NCBI GenBank assembly: GCA_026214975.1
Contig: JAOBSW010000844.1
Location: forward strand, 26,386-90,385
Origin: Gentiana macrophylla
Taxonomy: Eukaryota > Streptophyta > Magnoliopsida > Gentianales > Gentianaceae
DNA length: 64,000 bases
Reading direction: 5' to 3'
The position numbers and the translations under genes are program-made. Positions 32,813 to 44,444 of this stretch are shown here, piece after piece; the first letter of the stretch is position 1, and every line of letters begins with the position of its first letter. Below the pieces are notes generated by a model. It was not told where the DNA came from. It did no database searches and saw only the letters and a list, made by a program, of their open reading frames with translations.

Positions 32813-35800
32813 TAATTATAGTAGAGTTTACTCAAAACGGGGGTTTACAACTTTTTCTATATTATTGTATTAGAGTTTACTCAAAATGGGGGTTTACAAC
32901 TTTTTGTATATAATTATAGTAGAGTTTACTCAAAACGGGGGGTTTATAACTTTTTATATATTATTTTATAAGAGTTTACTCAAAATGGGGGTTTACAACT
33001 TTTTGTATATAATTGTAGAGTAGAGTTTACTCAAAATGGGGGTTTACAACTTTTTGTATATTATTGTATTAGAGTTCACTCAAAACAGAGGTTTACAACT
33101 TTTTGTATATAGTATAGTAGAGTTTACTCAAAATGGGGTTTTACAACTTTTTGTATATTATTGTAGTAGAGTTTACTCAAAACGGTGGTTTCCAACTTTT
33201 TGTATATTATTGTAATAGAGTTCACTCAAAATGGAGGTTTATAACTTTTTGTATATAATTATAGTAGAGTTTACTCAAAACGGGGGTTTACAACTTTTTG
33301 TATATTATTGTATTTGAGCTTACTAAAAATGGGGTTTACAACTTTTTGTATATAATTGTATAGTAGAGTTTACTCAAAACGGGGGTTTACAACTTTTTGT
33401 ATATAATTATAGTAGAGTTTACTCAAAATTAGGGGTTTACAACTTTTTGTAAATAATTGTATAGTAGAGTTTACTCAAAATGGGGGTTTACAACTTTTTG
33501 TATATTATTCTATAAGAGTTTACTCAAAATGGGGGTTTACTACTTTTTGTATATAATTGTATGGTAGAGTTTTCTCAAAACGGGGGTTTACAACTCTTTG
33601 AATATAATTGTATTAGAGTTTACTCAAAATGGGGGTTTACAACTTTTTGTATATAATTATAGTAGAGTTTACTCAAAACGGGGTTTACAACTTTTTGTAT
33701 ATTATTGTATTAGAGTTACTCAAAACTGGGGTTCACAACTTTTTGAATATAATTGTATAGTACAGTTTTTCTCAAAACGGGGGTTTACAACTTTTTGTGT
33801 ATAATTATAGTAGAGTTTACTCAAAACGGGGGTTTACAACTCTTTGTAAATAACTGTATAGTAGAGTTTACTCAAAACGAGGGTTTACAACTTATTGTAT
33901 ATTTTTGTAGTAGAGTTTACTCAAAACGGGGGTTTACAACTTTTTGCATATAATATTGTAGATTTTACTCAAATCGGATGTTTACAACTTTTTGTATATA
34001 ATTATAGTAGAGTTTACTCAAAATGGTGGTTTACAACTCTTTGTATATTATTGTATTAGAGTTTAGTCAAAAAGGGGGTTTACAAATTTTTGTAAATAAT
34101 TGTATAGTAGATTTTACTCAAAACAGGGGTTTACAACTTTTTGTATATTATTGTAGTAGAGTTTACTCAAAACGGGGGTTTACAACTTTTTTTATATAAT
34201 ATTGTAGATTTTACTCAAAACGGAGGTTTACAACTTTTTGTATATAATTATAGAAGAGTTTACTCAAAATAGGAGTTTACAACTTTTTGTATATTATTAT
34301 ACTTGAGCTTACTCAAAACGGGGTTTACAACTTTTTCTATATAATTGTATAGTAGAGTTTACTCAAAACGGGGGTTTACAACTTTTTGTATATAATTATA
34401 GTAGAGTTTACTCAAAATTAGGGGTTTACAACTTTTTGTAAATAATTGTATAGTAGAGTTTACTCAAAACGGGGGTCTACATCTTTTTGTATATTATTGT
34501 ATAAGAGTTTACTCAAAATGGGGTTTCACAAATTTTTGTATATAATTGTATGGTAGCGTTTACTCAAAACGGGGGTTTACAACTTTTTGTATATAAATGT
34601 GGTAGAGTTTACTCAAAATAGGCGTTTACAACTTTTTGTATATAATTATAGTAGAGTTTACTCAAAATGGGTGTTTACAACTTTTTGTATATTATTGTAT
34701 TAGAGTTTACTCAACACAGGGGTTCACAACTTTTGAATATAATTGTATAGTAGAGTTTACTCAAAATGGGGGTTTACAACTTTTTGTATATAATTATAGT
34801 AGAGTTTTACACAAAACGGGGGTTTACAACTTTGTGTAAATAATTATATAGTAGAGTTTACTCAAAACGGGGTTTTAAAACTTTTTGTATATTATTGTAT
34901 AAGAGTTTACTCAAAACGAGGGTTTGCAACGTTTTGTATATAATTGTGTAGTAGAGTTACTCAAAATGGGGGTTTACAACTTTTTGTATATATTTGTATT
35001 AGAGTTTACTCAAACTGGGGGTTTACAACTTTTTGTATATAATTATAGAAGAGTTCACTCAAAACGGAGGTTTACAACTTTTTGTATATATTTATAGTAG
35101 AGTTTACTCAAAACAGGGGTTTACAATTGTAAATAATGTATAGGTGAGTTACTCAAAACGGGGGTTTACAACTTTTTGTATATTATTGTATTAGCGTTTA
35201 CTCAAAATGGGGGTTTACAACTTTTTGTATATAATTGTATAGTAGAGTTTACTCAAAACAGGGGTGTACAACTTTTGTACAATAAAACGGGGGTTTACGA
35301 CTTTTGTGTATAATTGTATAGTAGAGTTTACTCAAAACGGGGGTTTACTTCACTCAAAACATGGGTTTACAACTTTTTGTATATAATTTAGTAGAGTTCA
35401 CTCAAAACGGAGGTTTACAACTCTTTGTATATAGTATAGTAGAGTTTACTCAAAACGGGGGTTTACAACTTTTTATATATTATTGTAGTATAGTATACTC
35501 AAAACGGAGGTTTACAACTTTTTGTATATTATTGTCGTAGAGTTCACTCAAAATGGAGGTTTACAACTTTTTGTATATAATTATAGTAGAGTTTACTCAA
35601 AATGGGGGTTTACAACTTTTTGTATATTATTGTATTTGAGCTTCCTAAAAACGGGGTTTACAACTTTTTGTATATATTTGTATAGTAGAGTTTACTCAAA
35701 ACGGTGGTTTACAACTTTTTGTATATAATTATAGTAGAGTTTACTCAAAATTGGGGGTTTACAACTTTTTGTAAATAATTGTATAGTAGAGTTTACTCAA

Positions 35801-38223
35801 AACGGGGGTTAACAACTTTTTGTACATTATTGTATAAGAGTTTACTCAAAACGGTGGTTTACAACTTTTTGTATATAATTGTATTAGAATTTACTCAAAA
35901 TAGGGGTTTACAACTTTTTGTATATAATTGTATTAGAGTTTACTCAAAATAGGGGTTTACAACTTTTTGTATATAATTCTAGTAGAGTTTACTCAAAACG
36001 GAGGTTTACATCTTTTGTATATGATTGTAGTAAAGTTCACTTAAAACGGAGGTTTAAAACTTTTTGTATATTATTGTAGTAGAGTTCACTCAAAATGAAG
36101 GTTTTGCAACTTTTTGTATATAATTATCGTAGAGGTTACTCAAAGCAGGGGTTTACAACTTGTTGTATATTATTGTATTTGAGCTTACTCAAAACGGGGT
36201 TTACATCTTTTTGTATATAATTGTATAGTAGAGTTTACTCAAAACGGGGGTTTACAAGTTTTTGTATATAATTATAGTAGAGTTTACTCAAAATTGGGGG
36301 TTTACAAATTTTTGTAAATAATTGTATAGTAGAGTTTACTCAAAACGGGGGTTTACAACTTTTTGTATATTATTGTATTAGAGTTTACTCAAAACAGGGG
36401 TTCACAACTTTTTGAATATAATTGTATAGTAGAGTTTACTCAAAACTGGGGTTTACAACTTTTTGTATATAATTATAGTAGAGTTTACACAAAACGGGGG
36501 TTTACAACTTCTTGTAAATAATTATATAGTAGAGTTTACTCAAAGCGGGGTTTACAACTTTTTGTATATTATTGTATAAGAGTTTACTCAAAACGGGGGA
36601 TTGCAACTTTTTATATATAATTGTATAGTATAGTTTACCCAAAACGGGGGTTTACAAATTTTTCTGTATAATTGTATTAGAGTTTACTCGAAACGGGGGT
36701 TTACAACTTTTTGTATATAATTATAGTAGAGTTCACGCAAAACGGAGGTTTACATCTTTTTGTATATATTTATAGTAGAGTTTACTCAAAACAGGGGTTT
36801 AGAATTGTGAATAATTGTATAGTAGAGTTACTCAAAATGGGGGTTTATAACTTTTTGTATATTATTGTATTAGCGTTTACTCAAAATGGGGGTTTACAAC
36901 TTTTTGTAAATAATTGTATAGTAGAGTTTACTCAAAACAGGGTTTACAACTTTTTGTATATTATTGTATTAGAGTTCACTCAAAACGTGCGTTTACAACT
37001 TTTTGTATATAATTATAGTAGAGTTCACTCAAAACGGAGGTTTACAACTTTTTGTATATAGTATAGTAGAGTTTACTCAAAACGGGGGTTTACAACTTTT
37101 TGTATATTATTGTAGTATAGTATACTCAAAACGGAGGTTTACAACTTTTTGTATATTATTGTATTAGAGTTTACTCAAAACGGGGTTTACAACTTTTTGT
37201 ATATAATTGTATAGTAGAGTTTACTCAAAACGGGGGTTTACAACTTTTTGTATATAATTATAGTAGAGTTTACTCAAAACGGGGGTTTATAACTTTTTAT
37301 ATATTATTGTATAAGAGTTTACTCAAAATGGGGTTTACAACTTTTTGTATATAATTGTATAGTAGTGTTTACTCAAAATAGGGGTTTGCAACTTTTTGTA
37401 TATTATTGTATTAGAGTTCACTCAAAACAGAGGTTTACAACTTTTTGTATATAGTATAGTAGAGTTTACTCAAAACGGGGGTTTTACAACTTTTTGTATA
37501 TTATTATAGTAGAGTTTACTCAAAACGGTGGTTTACAACTTTTTGTATATTATTGTAGTAGAGTTCACTCAAAACGGAGGTTTACAACTTTTTGTATATA
37601 ATAATAGAAAAGTTTACTCAAAACGGGGGTTTACAACTTTTTGTATATTGTTGTATTTGAGCTTACTCAAAACGGGGTTTACAACTTTTTGTATATAATT
37701 GTATTAGAGTTCACTCAAAACGGGGATTTACAACTTTTTGTATATATTTATAGTAGAGTTTACTCAAAATAGGGGTTTACAATTGTAAATAATTTTATAG
37801 TAGAGTTAATCAAAACGGGGGTTTACAACTTTTTGTATATTATTGTATTAGAGTTTACTCAAAATGGGGTTTTACAACTTTTTGAATATATTTGTATAGT
37901 AGAGTTTACTCAAAACAGGGGTGTACAACTTTTTGTACAATAAAACGGGGTTTACAACTTTTTGTACATAATTGTATAGTACAGTTTACTCAAAACGGGG
38001 GTTTACAACTTTTTGTATATTATTGTATTAGAGTTCACTCAAACGTGCGTTTACGACATTTTGTTTATAATTATAGTATAGTTCACTCAAAACGGAGGTT
38101 TATAACTTTTTGTATATTATTGTAGTAGAGTTCACTCAAAACGGAGGTTTACAACTTTTTGTATATAAATAGTAGAGTTTACTCAAAACGGGGGTTTACA
38201 ACTTTTGTATATTATTGTATTAG
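32813..38223. repeat. Satellite array, block 3
   Basis: Longest uninterrupted satellite block (5.4 kb), starting with the E duplication taatt and ending with attag of G. The composite short monomer recurs near 35281 and 37940, 2.66 kb apart. Monomer subtypes with ttcactc/ggagg and tttactc/ggggg alternate in a recurring order. Confidence 0.97.
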
Positions 38224-38955
38224 TGATGTGAATCAGGATCCATCATATATCTCATTTATAAGTATTCTTATATATATTATTATCTAAGTAATAATATAAT
38301 ATATTAAGGATAAAATACGGGCTGATTTTGAGGATAGTATTATCATACTTAATATATATCTTATTACGCAATATTAAATAATCAACAAGACAAGTACATG
38401 GCTGATTTTGGATAAAAAGGGCGCCACTTTTTGCATGCAAGAAGTCAATAAGACAAGTTTTGGAAGAATCAAGTTCATGCACAAGAAAATGCATTAAAGC
38501 TTGCAAAACACATTGAATCTAGATTCAATGTACCTAGAATACTTAATGTGGCCGAAATTTTAGTTCATGTATTTAGATTTTCAAGTATCTTTTGTAACCT
38601 ATAAATAGCCATCCATTTGTAACTTGAAAATTAGAATTAAAAAACTTTGATCAATATAACTATTTGAGTTTTTTTCTCCAAAGTGTTTACTTTTGGTGTG
38701 TGTTTCTGAATAGAACACTAAACTTAGGATTTATCAACAAACTTGAGCAAGTTGTTGTGGCATCCAAATCGATCCAAGGTCTTTAGAAACAAGATTTCTA
38801 AGCTTCCAAGGACATATCCAAGAATCCCTAGAAACAGGATTTCTAGGCTTTTCAAGGAAGCTCTTATCTTTGTTTTACTAACTTATCTTTTTATTCAAAA
38901 CAACTTTACATCAATCCGATACTATTCATCATCTTCATAAAACAGATTCGTATCA
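38224..38955 (+). repeat. Element G 5' LTR (732 bp)
   Basis: It starts TGATGTGAATCAGGATCC and ends cagattcgtatca. A TATA box, tataaata, lies at 38600-38607 in acctataaatagcc, and a ggcgcc palindrome at about 38419. U3 resembles the LTR of element H (shared pieces such as gacttcttg, gcgcc and taatattgcataata), so G and H are related. Confidence 0.92.
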
Positions 38956-38957
38956 GT

Positions 38958-38969
38958 TGGTATCAGAGA
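38958..38969 (+). other. Primer-binding site of element G
   Basis: The sequence tggtatcagaga starts 2 bp after the LTR and fits the initiator methionine tRNA primer. Confidence 0.88.
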
Positions 38970-39274
38970 GCTTATAGATTGAAGTAATCTTGTTTTCAAG
39001 CTCCTTAAAAAAAATTCCTGAAAATCTGCAGCGTCAGTTCTTATTCTGAATCCGTTTTGGGTACGTTATTCATATCCAATTTCTCTCAAACTTGGTGTTC
39101 TTAAAGGAAATTCCGTGTTCTACAACTTTCGTTCTTTGAGTTTTGCCAGATTCATAATCGTTTGGACGTAATCTGCGACGTAAGTCACTGCTATACATCT
39201 GGAAATTTTCTCATCCAATTGTTTATATACTTGGTCAAACAACTCACTTAGCCGAGTTCGCATATTTTTTATAA

Positions 39275-40117
39275 ATGTCCAAAGTTATATATATTCCTTG
39301 GGAATATACGGATTCGGAGGCTGAGAAATATTCTGGATGGATAAGGACGCAATTAAGAAGGAAATATGCACATATTCAGTTTCAAAAAGAAACGGAGAAA
39401 ATATTCTACAAGAGAACTTACAATGCTGTCCGTTGTTATGTTTGTACTGGATTTGGGCATTACGGGTATGAATGTCCTAATTTAAAATTGGATTCTACTC
39501 CCCATGTTGATCTTTTTATTGCGGATAAAACTGTTGCTCCAATTTTTGAAGAGAACAGTAATTCTGAAAAGTTAAATTGTGAATTACATTATGTTGAGGA
39601 GGATGCATGTGAAATCATTTGTGCTCCGGCACCCATGGCAGTTTTCTTCGAGGATGTCATTGAGGAAAACATAGTAGAGATTTTTGAGGGGCCAATTGTC
39701 GAAATTTTCGAAGAGCCATTTGTGGAGGAAGAAATTGATTTAAAAGGCATCCAAGAGTTATTTGAGGAGTCAATTGAAGACAAAGAGTCATCTATTGAAA
39801 TTGATGCAATCAAGCTTTTTGAAAACGTGGAAGTTATCGAATCAACCGGATTAATTGATCAATCCTTCAAGGAATTACAGTCAATACACACTTATGTTGA
39901 TCCTTTCTTGGTGAATTATAGTCCTTTGGATTATGTTGTTGCTGATTTCTTAAAATTGAAGATTACAATGTTTGCAAGGATGATGGCGGCATTGTTCATC
40001 CATTTCTTTGTGTTTGATGACGGTTTCTATGTTGGAATTATTCTGTGTGAATGGCCAACATTCATATTCGACCCTGGTGGATTCGAGGACGAATCCTTTC
40101 GAAGAGGGAGAGTATGA
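39275..40117 (+). CDS. Gag-like zinc-knuckle protein with acidic region and VDPF module
   Basis: An intact 280-residue frame from an ATG 306 bp after the primer site; its TGA overlaps the first bases of the 3' U3. Residues 54-67 form a CCHC zinc knuckle (C54, C57, H62, C67; RCYVCTGFGHYGYECPN), which points to RNA binding as in Gag. Residues 90-200 are strongly acidic with repeats such as VEIFEGPIVEIFEEPFVEEE. The C-terminal module has HTYVDPFLV near 205-213, PLDYVVADF near 217-225, hydrophobic MAALFIHFFVF and FIFDPGGFEDESF at 263-275. No capsid core, protease or polymerase is present. Element H has a close relative of the knuckle. It is the best preserved of the acidic-module proteins here; its function is unknown. 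Confidence 0.78.
   Translation: MSKVIYIPWEYTDSEAEKYSGWIRTQLRRKYAHIQFQKETEKIFYKRTYNAVRCYVCTGFGHYGYECPNLKLDSTPHVDLFIADKTVAPIFEENSNSEKLNCELHYVEEDACEIICAPAPMAVFFEDVIEENIVEIFEGPIVEIFEEPFVEEEIDLKGIQELFEESIEDKESSIEIDAIKLFENVEVIESTGLIDQSFKELQSIHTYVDPFLVNYSPLDYVVADFLKLKITMFARMMAALFIHFFVFDDGFYVGIILCEWPTFIFDPGGFEDESFRRGRV
40099..40114 (+). other. Polypurine tract of element G
   Basis: The sequence tcgaagagggagagta directly precedes the U3 start at 40115. In the main ORF frame it encodes F-R-R-G-R-V. In the adjacent frame it gives F-E-E-G-E-Y-D. Confidence 0.8.
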
Positions 40118-40583
40118 TGTGAATCAGGATCCATCATATATCTCATTTATAAGCATTCTTATATATATTATTATCTAAGTAATAATATAATATATTAAGT
40201 ATAAAATACGGGCTGATTAAGTATTCTAGGTAATATATTAAGTATAAAATTTCGGCCACATTAAGTATTCTAGGTACATTGAATCTAGATTCAATGTATT
40301 TTGCAAGCTTTAATGCATTTTCTTGTGCATGAACTTGATTCTTCCAAAACTTGTCTTATTGACTTCTTGCATGCTAAAAGTGGCGCCCTTTTTATCCAAA
40401 ATCAGCCATGTACTTGTCTTGTTGATTATTTAATATTGCATAATAAGATATATATTAAGTATGATAATACTATCCTCAAAATCAGCCCGTATTTTATACT
40501 TAATATATTATATTATTACTTAGATAATAATATATATAAGAATACTTATAAATAAGATATATGATGGATCCTGATTCACATCA
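40115..40583 (+). repeat. Rearranged 3' end of G: partial U3 plus inverted U3
   Basis: Bases 40115-40218 repeat the first 104 bp of the 5' LTR. Bases 40219-40232 (aagtattctaggta) are an inverted piece. Bases 40233-40250 return to forward sequence (atatattaagtataaaat). Bases 40245-40583 are the reverse complement of 38224-38562, nearly without mismatch. One visible sign is that an 84-residue open frame appears at 40301-40555 on plus and again at 38252-38506 on minus, differing at one residue. Confidence 0.93.
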
Positions 40584-41738
40584 ATTAGAGTTTACTCAAA
40601 ATAGGGGTTTACTACTTTTTGTATATAATTGTATAGTAGAGTTTACTCAAAACGGGGGTTTACAACTTTTTGTATATAATTATAGTAGAGTTTACTCAAA
40701 ACGGGTGTTTATAACTTTTTATATATTATTGTATAAGAGTTTACTCAAAACGGGGGTTTACAACTTTCTGTATATAATTATATAATAGAGTTTACTCAAA
40801 ACAGGGGTTTACAACTTTCTGTATAATTGTATTAGAGTTTACTCAAAACGGGGTTTATAACTTTTTGTGTATAATTATAGTAGAGTTCACTCAAAACGGA
40901 GGTTTATAACTTTTTTTAAATATTTATAGTAGAGTTTAATCAAAAAGGGGTTTACAACTTTTTGTAAATAATTGTATAGTAGACTTTACTCAAAACGGGG
41001 GTTTACAACTTTTGTATATTACTGTATAAGAGTTTACTCAAAACGGGGGTTTACAACTTTTTGTATATAATATTGTAGATTTTGCTCAAAACGGGGGTTT
41101 ACAACTTTTTGTATATAATTGTATGGTAGAATTTACTCAAAACAGGGGTTTACAACTTTTTTTATATTATTGTATCAGAGTTTACTCAAAACGGGGTTTA
41201 CAACTTTTTGTATTTAATTGTATTACAGAGTTTACTAAAAACAGGGGTGTACAACTTTTTGTAAATAATTTTATAGTAGAGTTACTCAAAACGGGGGTTT
41301 ATAACTTTTTGTATATTATTGTATTAGAGTTCAATCAAAACAGGGGTTTACAACTTTTTGTATATAATTATAGTAGAGTTTAATCAAAACGGTGGTTTAC
41401 AACTTTTTGTATATAGAATAGTAGATTTTACTCAAAACGGGGATTTACAACTTTTTGTATATTATTGTAGTAGAGTTTACTCAAAATGGGGGTTTACAAC
41501 TTTTTGTATATTATTGTAGTAGAGTTCACTCAAAACGGAGGTTTACAACTTTTTGTATATAATTATAGTAGAGTTTACTCAAAACGGTGGTTACAACTTT
41601 TTGTATATTATTGTTTTTGAGCTTACTCAAAACGGGGTTTACAACTTTTTGTATATAATTGTATAGTAGAGTTTACTCAAAACGGGGGTTTACAACTTTT
41701 TGTAAATAATTATAGTAGAGTTTACTCAAAACGGGGGT
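40584..41738. repeat. Satellite array, block 4
   Basis: Short satellite stretch between elements G and H, same monomer family. It starts with attag and ends with ggggt, the H duplication. Its monomer order resembles 48000-48770 and 59560-60620. Confidence 0.96.
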
Positions 41739-42751
41739 TGATGCGAAACCGCCCGGAGGAATGGTTCGGATCAAATGTATACTTAGGATCGTGGATTGAA
41801 AGTATTTGGAAAGTCCTCAACACAACCCCAACCTGTGTGGATGCACCTTGGAATAATAAGCTCCGCGACACAATCACAACCTGTGTGAAGGCACCTTGGA
41901 ATAGAACCTCAACACTTAGAAAACCTGTTTCTAAGCACCTTGGTATATGGATAACCACAAGGATTGCTCAAGTCCTTGATAATCCGAGATTTGAATTCCC
42001 TTTCCAGAGAAACTCACACAACACTTTTCCAAGTGAAGAATAAAATATAATTTGATTAATGATTCAAAAGTTTCTGATTTTCAAAGTACAAATACAAGGA
42101 CTATTTATAGGAAAATAAGTACATGAATTCATAATAATAAGATGAAAAGTTTTTCCTAAATTAAATGCATATTGGCGCATCCAAGGAACTTCATCCAGGT
42201 TCAATTTATCTTCTTTATATTCTCCAGTTTCTGTCCCGCAGCTATTTAGGCCATTTTGACCATTATAACTTATTCAAATGAAGATGACTCCTTGACGAAA
42301 GTTGAAGATCAGGTTTTCTACAATGAAATGCATATGTGGATCATCAATTTTGGATAAATAAAGCTCCTGATTCAATGCACTTAAAATAGGCGCCCCAAAA
42401 GACATCCATCTTGATTCAATGTACTTGGAATACACAAAACTTGACTTCTTGGACTTACATGCTAGCAAAAGTGTCGCCATTTCATTCTCCAAATTCAGCC
42501 AAGTTTTTTGTCATTTATTTAAGTAATATTGCATAATAAAATATATAATATAATACCATAATAAAGGCCAAAATGTTGGGCCATTTATTCAGGCAGCCCA
42601 CACGCAGATATAATGGTTTTAATGGACCCACATTGTGAATTGGGCTAATTTATCCAAAACCTTGAGCCTCTTTTTGTGTTGCACTTGAGTTTTAGGCCCA
42701 GCCCGAAGTATGAGAGGATCGTGAGAAGGACTTGGACTCAGATTCATATCA
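41739..42751 (-). repeat. Element H 3' LTR (1013 bp)
   Basis: It starts tgatgcgaaaccgcccgg and ends gattcatatca on the plus strand. A minus-strand TATA box (plus strand tatttata, 42102-42109) lies in the promoter position. The ggcgcc palindrome is present near 42390. Confidence 0.93.
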
Positions 42752-42772
42752 GACCCTCCCGGTTGCGAAGGA
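42752..42772 (-). other. Polypurine tract of element H
   Basis: The plus strand reads gaccctcccggttgcgaagga beside the LTR, so the element strand has cgggagggtc. It resembles the tract of element D (ccgggagggaa). In one frame this DNA encodes PSQPGGSD, nearly the PSQPGGND of element D. Confidence 0.75.
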
Positions 42773-42872
42773 TTCGTCCTCGAATCAAAAGAATGTCGTA
42801 TAGTTCAGAATCAAACACCATTCTTAAATAAATCCAAAATATCACCCAACAAACACCGGGATCAAATATGAG

Positions 42873-44444
42873 TCAAATACACAACTTCAAAATTGCATGC
42901 TGATGTCGAGATCCCTGCTTCGCTACAACAACATGAAAAGTGTATATTGGTTTGATATAAATGTCGATGAAGACCGGTGTGTCAGAAATATAATCATAGC
43001 AATTCAATGTTGCATTATCATCAACATATACAGCAAAAGGATCATGAAAAGTATGCGCTGGTTTATGTTTGTTCATCCGTTTGTTTGGAAACCTTTCATT
43101 GCAAAAATGCAGCCATATCCAATCTCCGGGGTCAAAGACCATCTCATTTTTTCCCTTGTTGGTTTGTTTCTCATAGCGATTAGTTTGAGCCTCCACATTT
43201 TGCCTTGCCTTTGTGTGCAACTCACGGACCATCTCAGCTTTCTTTTCTCCCTCGAGATTTGCTGGGGAAAGAGGAACAAGATCAATAGGAGTGATAAGAT
43301 TAAAGCCATAAACAATCTTAATTGGTGAATGCAAAGTAGCAGAATGAGTAGCACGATTATAAGCAATTTCACCATATGGTAAACAAGACTCCAAATTCTT
43401 TAAGTTCTTTTGCACCACGGTGTGCAATAACTTTCCCAAAGTACGATTAACAACTTCTGTTTGACCATCGGTCTGAGGATGATAAGCGGTGGAACATAAA
43501 AGTGTAGTGCCTAAATGCTTCCATGGAAAACGCCAGAAATGACTAATAAATTTTACATCAAGATCACTCACATTCAACTTAGGCACACCATGTAAACGCA
43601 TAACTTCTTTAAAGAATAGGTCAGTAATATGAGAGGCATTATTGGTCTTATTACATGTAATGAAATGTGCCGTCTTTGAAAAACGATCAACTACCACAAA
43701 CACCGAATCTTTACCAGACTGAGAACAAGGAAAACCCAAAAGAAATTCCATAGAGAGATCAACCCAAGGAAATGAGGATACCGGGAGAGGAGTATACCGT
43801 CGAGATAATGCATTAGCCACTGTGTTTTCTTTTCCCTTTTTGAATTTAATTACATAAGGATATGATTCAATGAATTTCATCCAACGGATATGACATAAAT
43901 GCAACTTAGATTGCCCTTTTAAATGTTTTAAGGACTCATGATCAGAATGGATGACAATCTCTCTAGGACTCATACAAACACACAAGCATTGAACAAGTGC
44001 ATACAACTCTTTGTCATAAGTAGCATAATTCAGATTTGTGCCTTTTAGTTTATCACCGTAACAAGCAATTGGACAACCTTTTTGTAGCAAAACACCGCCA
44101 ATACCCAACCCTGATGCATCACACTCAATTTCAAACATTTTGGAAAAATCAGGAAAAGCAAGTATATGTGCTGAAATTAATTGAGATTTAAGAGTTTCGA
44201 ATGCTTCCCTTTGAGTAGGTTTCCAATGAAATGGTGTGTTTTTCTTGATCAACTCATTTAACGGGGCTGCAATGCTGCGGAAATTCCGGATAAAATGCCG
44301 GGAAAAACTTATTAAGCCATGACAACTTCGGACATCCGTTGCACTTTTGGTTTCAGGCCAATCAGCCATTGTCTTCAACTTCCTTTGATCAACTTGGATA
44401 TCTTGCCTACTTATAACAAAACCAAGGAAGACAAAACTTTCCAA
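42873..44444 (-). pseudogene. Element H pol: RT thumb, RNase H, integrase, fused VDPF-like module
   Basis: A 523-residue frame. It begins in the RT thumb (FVFLGFVISRQDIQVD), then RNase H (IECDASGLGIGGVLLQKG, HSDHESLKHLKGQ, TVANALSRRY). The integrase follows without its zinc finger: DLSMEFLLGFP, where the first catalytic Asp is Glu, VSDLDVKF with the second Asp kept, and HPQTDGQTEVVNR with the Glu kept. It follows CRM integrase through WLHFCNERFPNKR. There, instead of the GPFKV...VADL C-terminal region of element D, it switches to HTFHDPFAV and FIDIYIKPIYTF, a second copy of the VDPF-like module. It is not active by itself, since the RT catalytic half is missing. Confidence 0.85.

Larger units (their letters stand above)
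38224..40583 (+). mobile_element. Element G: small non-autonomous element with folded-back right end
   Basis: The element is 2360 bp with the duplication attag at 38219-38223 and 40584-40588. It has a normal 5' LTR (732 bp), primer site, leader, a single 280-residue ORF and a polypurine tract. The right end is not a normal 3' LTR. It has 104 bp of U3 forward, then a short jumble, then 339 bp of the same U3 inverted. Both outer ends of the inserted DNA are therefore the U3 tip TGATGTGAATCAGG. It lacks R-U5 on the right and all pol genes. Confidence 0.92.

Noticed and set aside
38252..38506. An 84-residue frame present in two places (also 40301-40555)
   Set aside because: Both lie in the U3 of element G and are the two arms of its inverted repeat; not a gene.
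42897..43328. A 143-residue plus-strand frame
   Set aside because: Antisense shadow of the integrase of element H.
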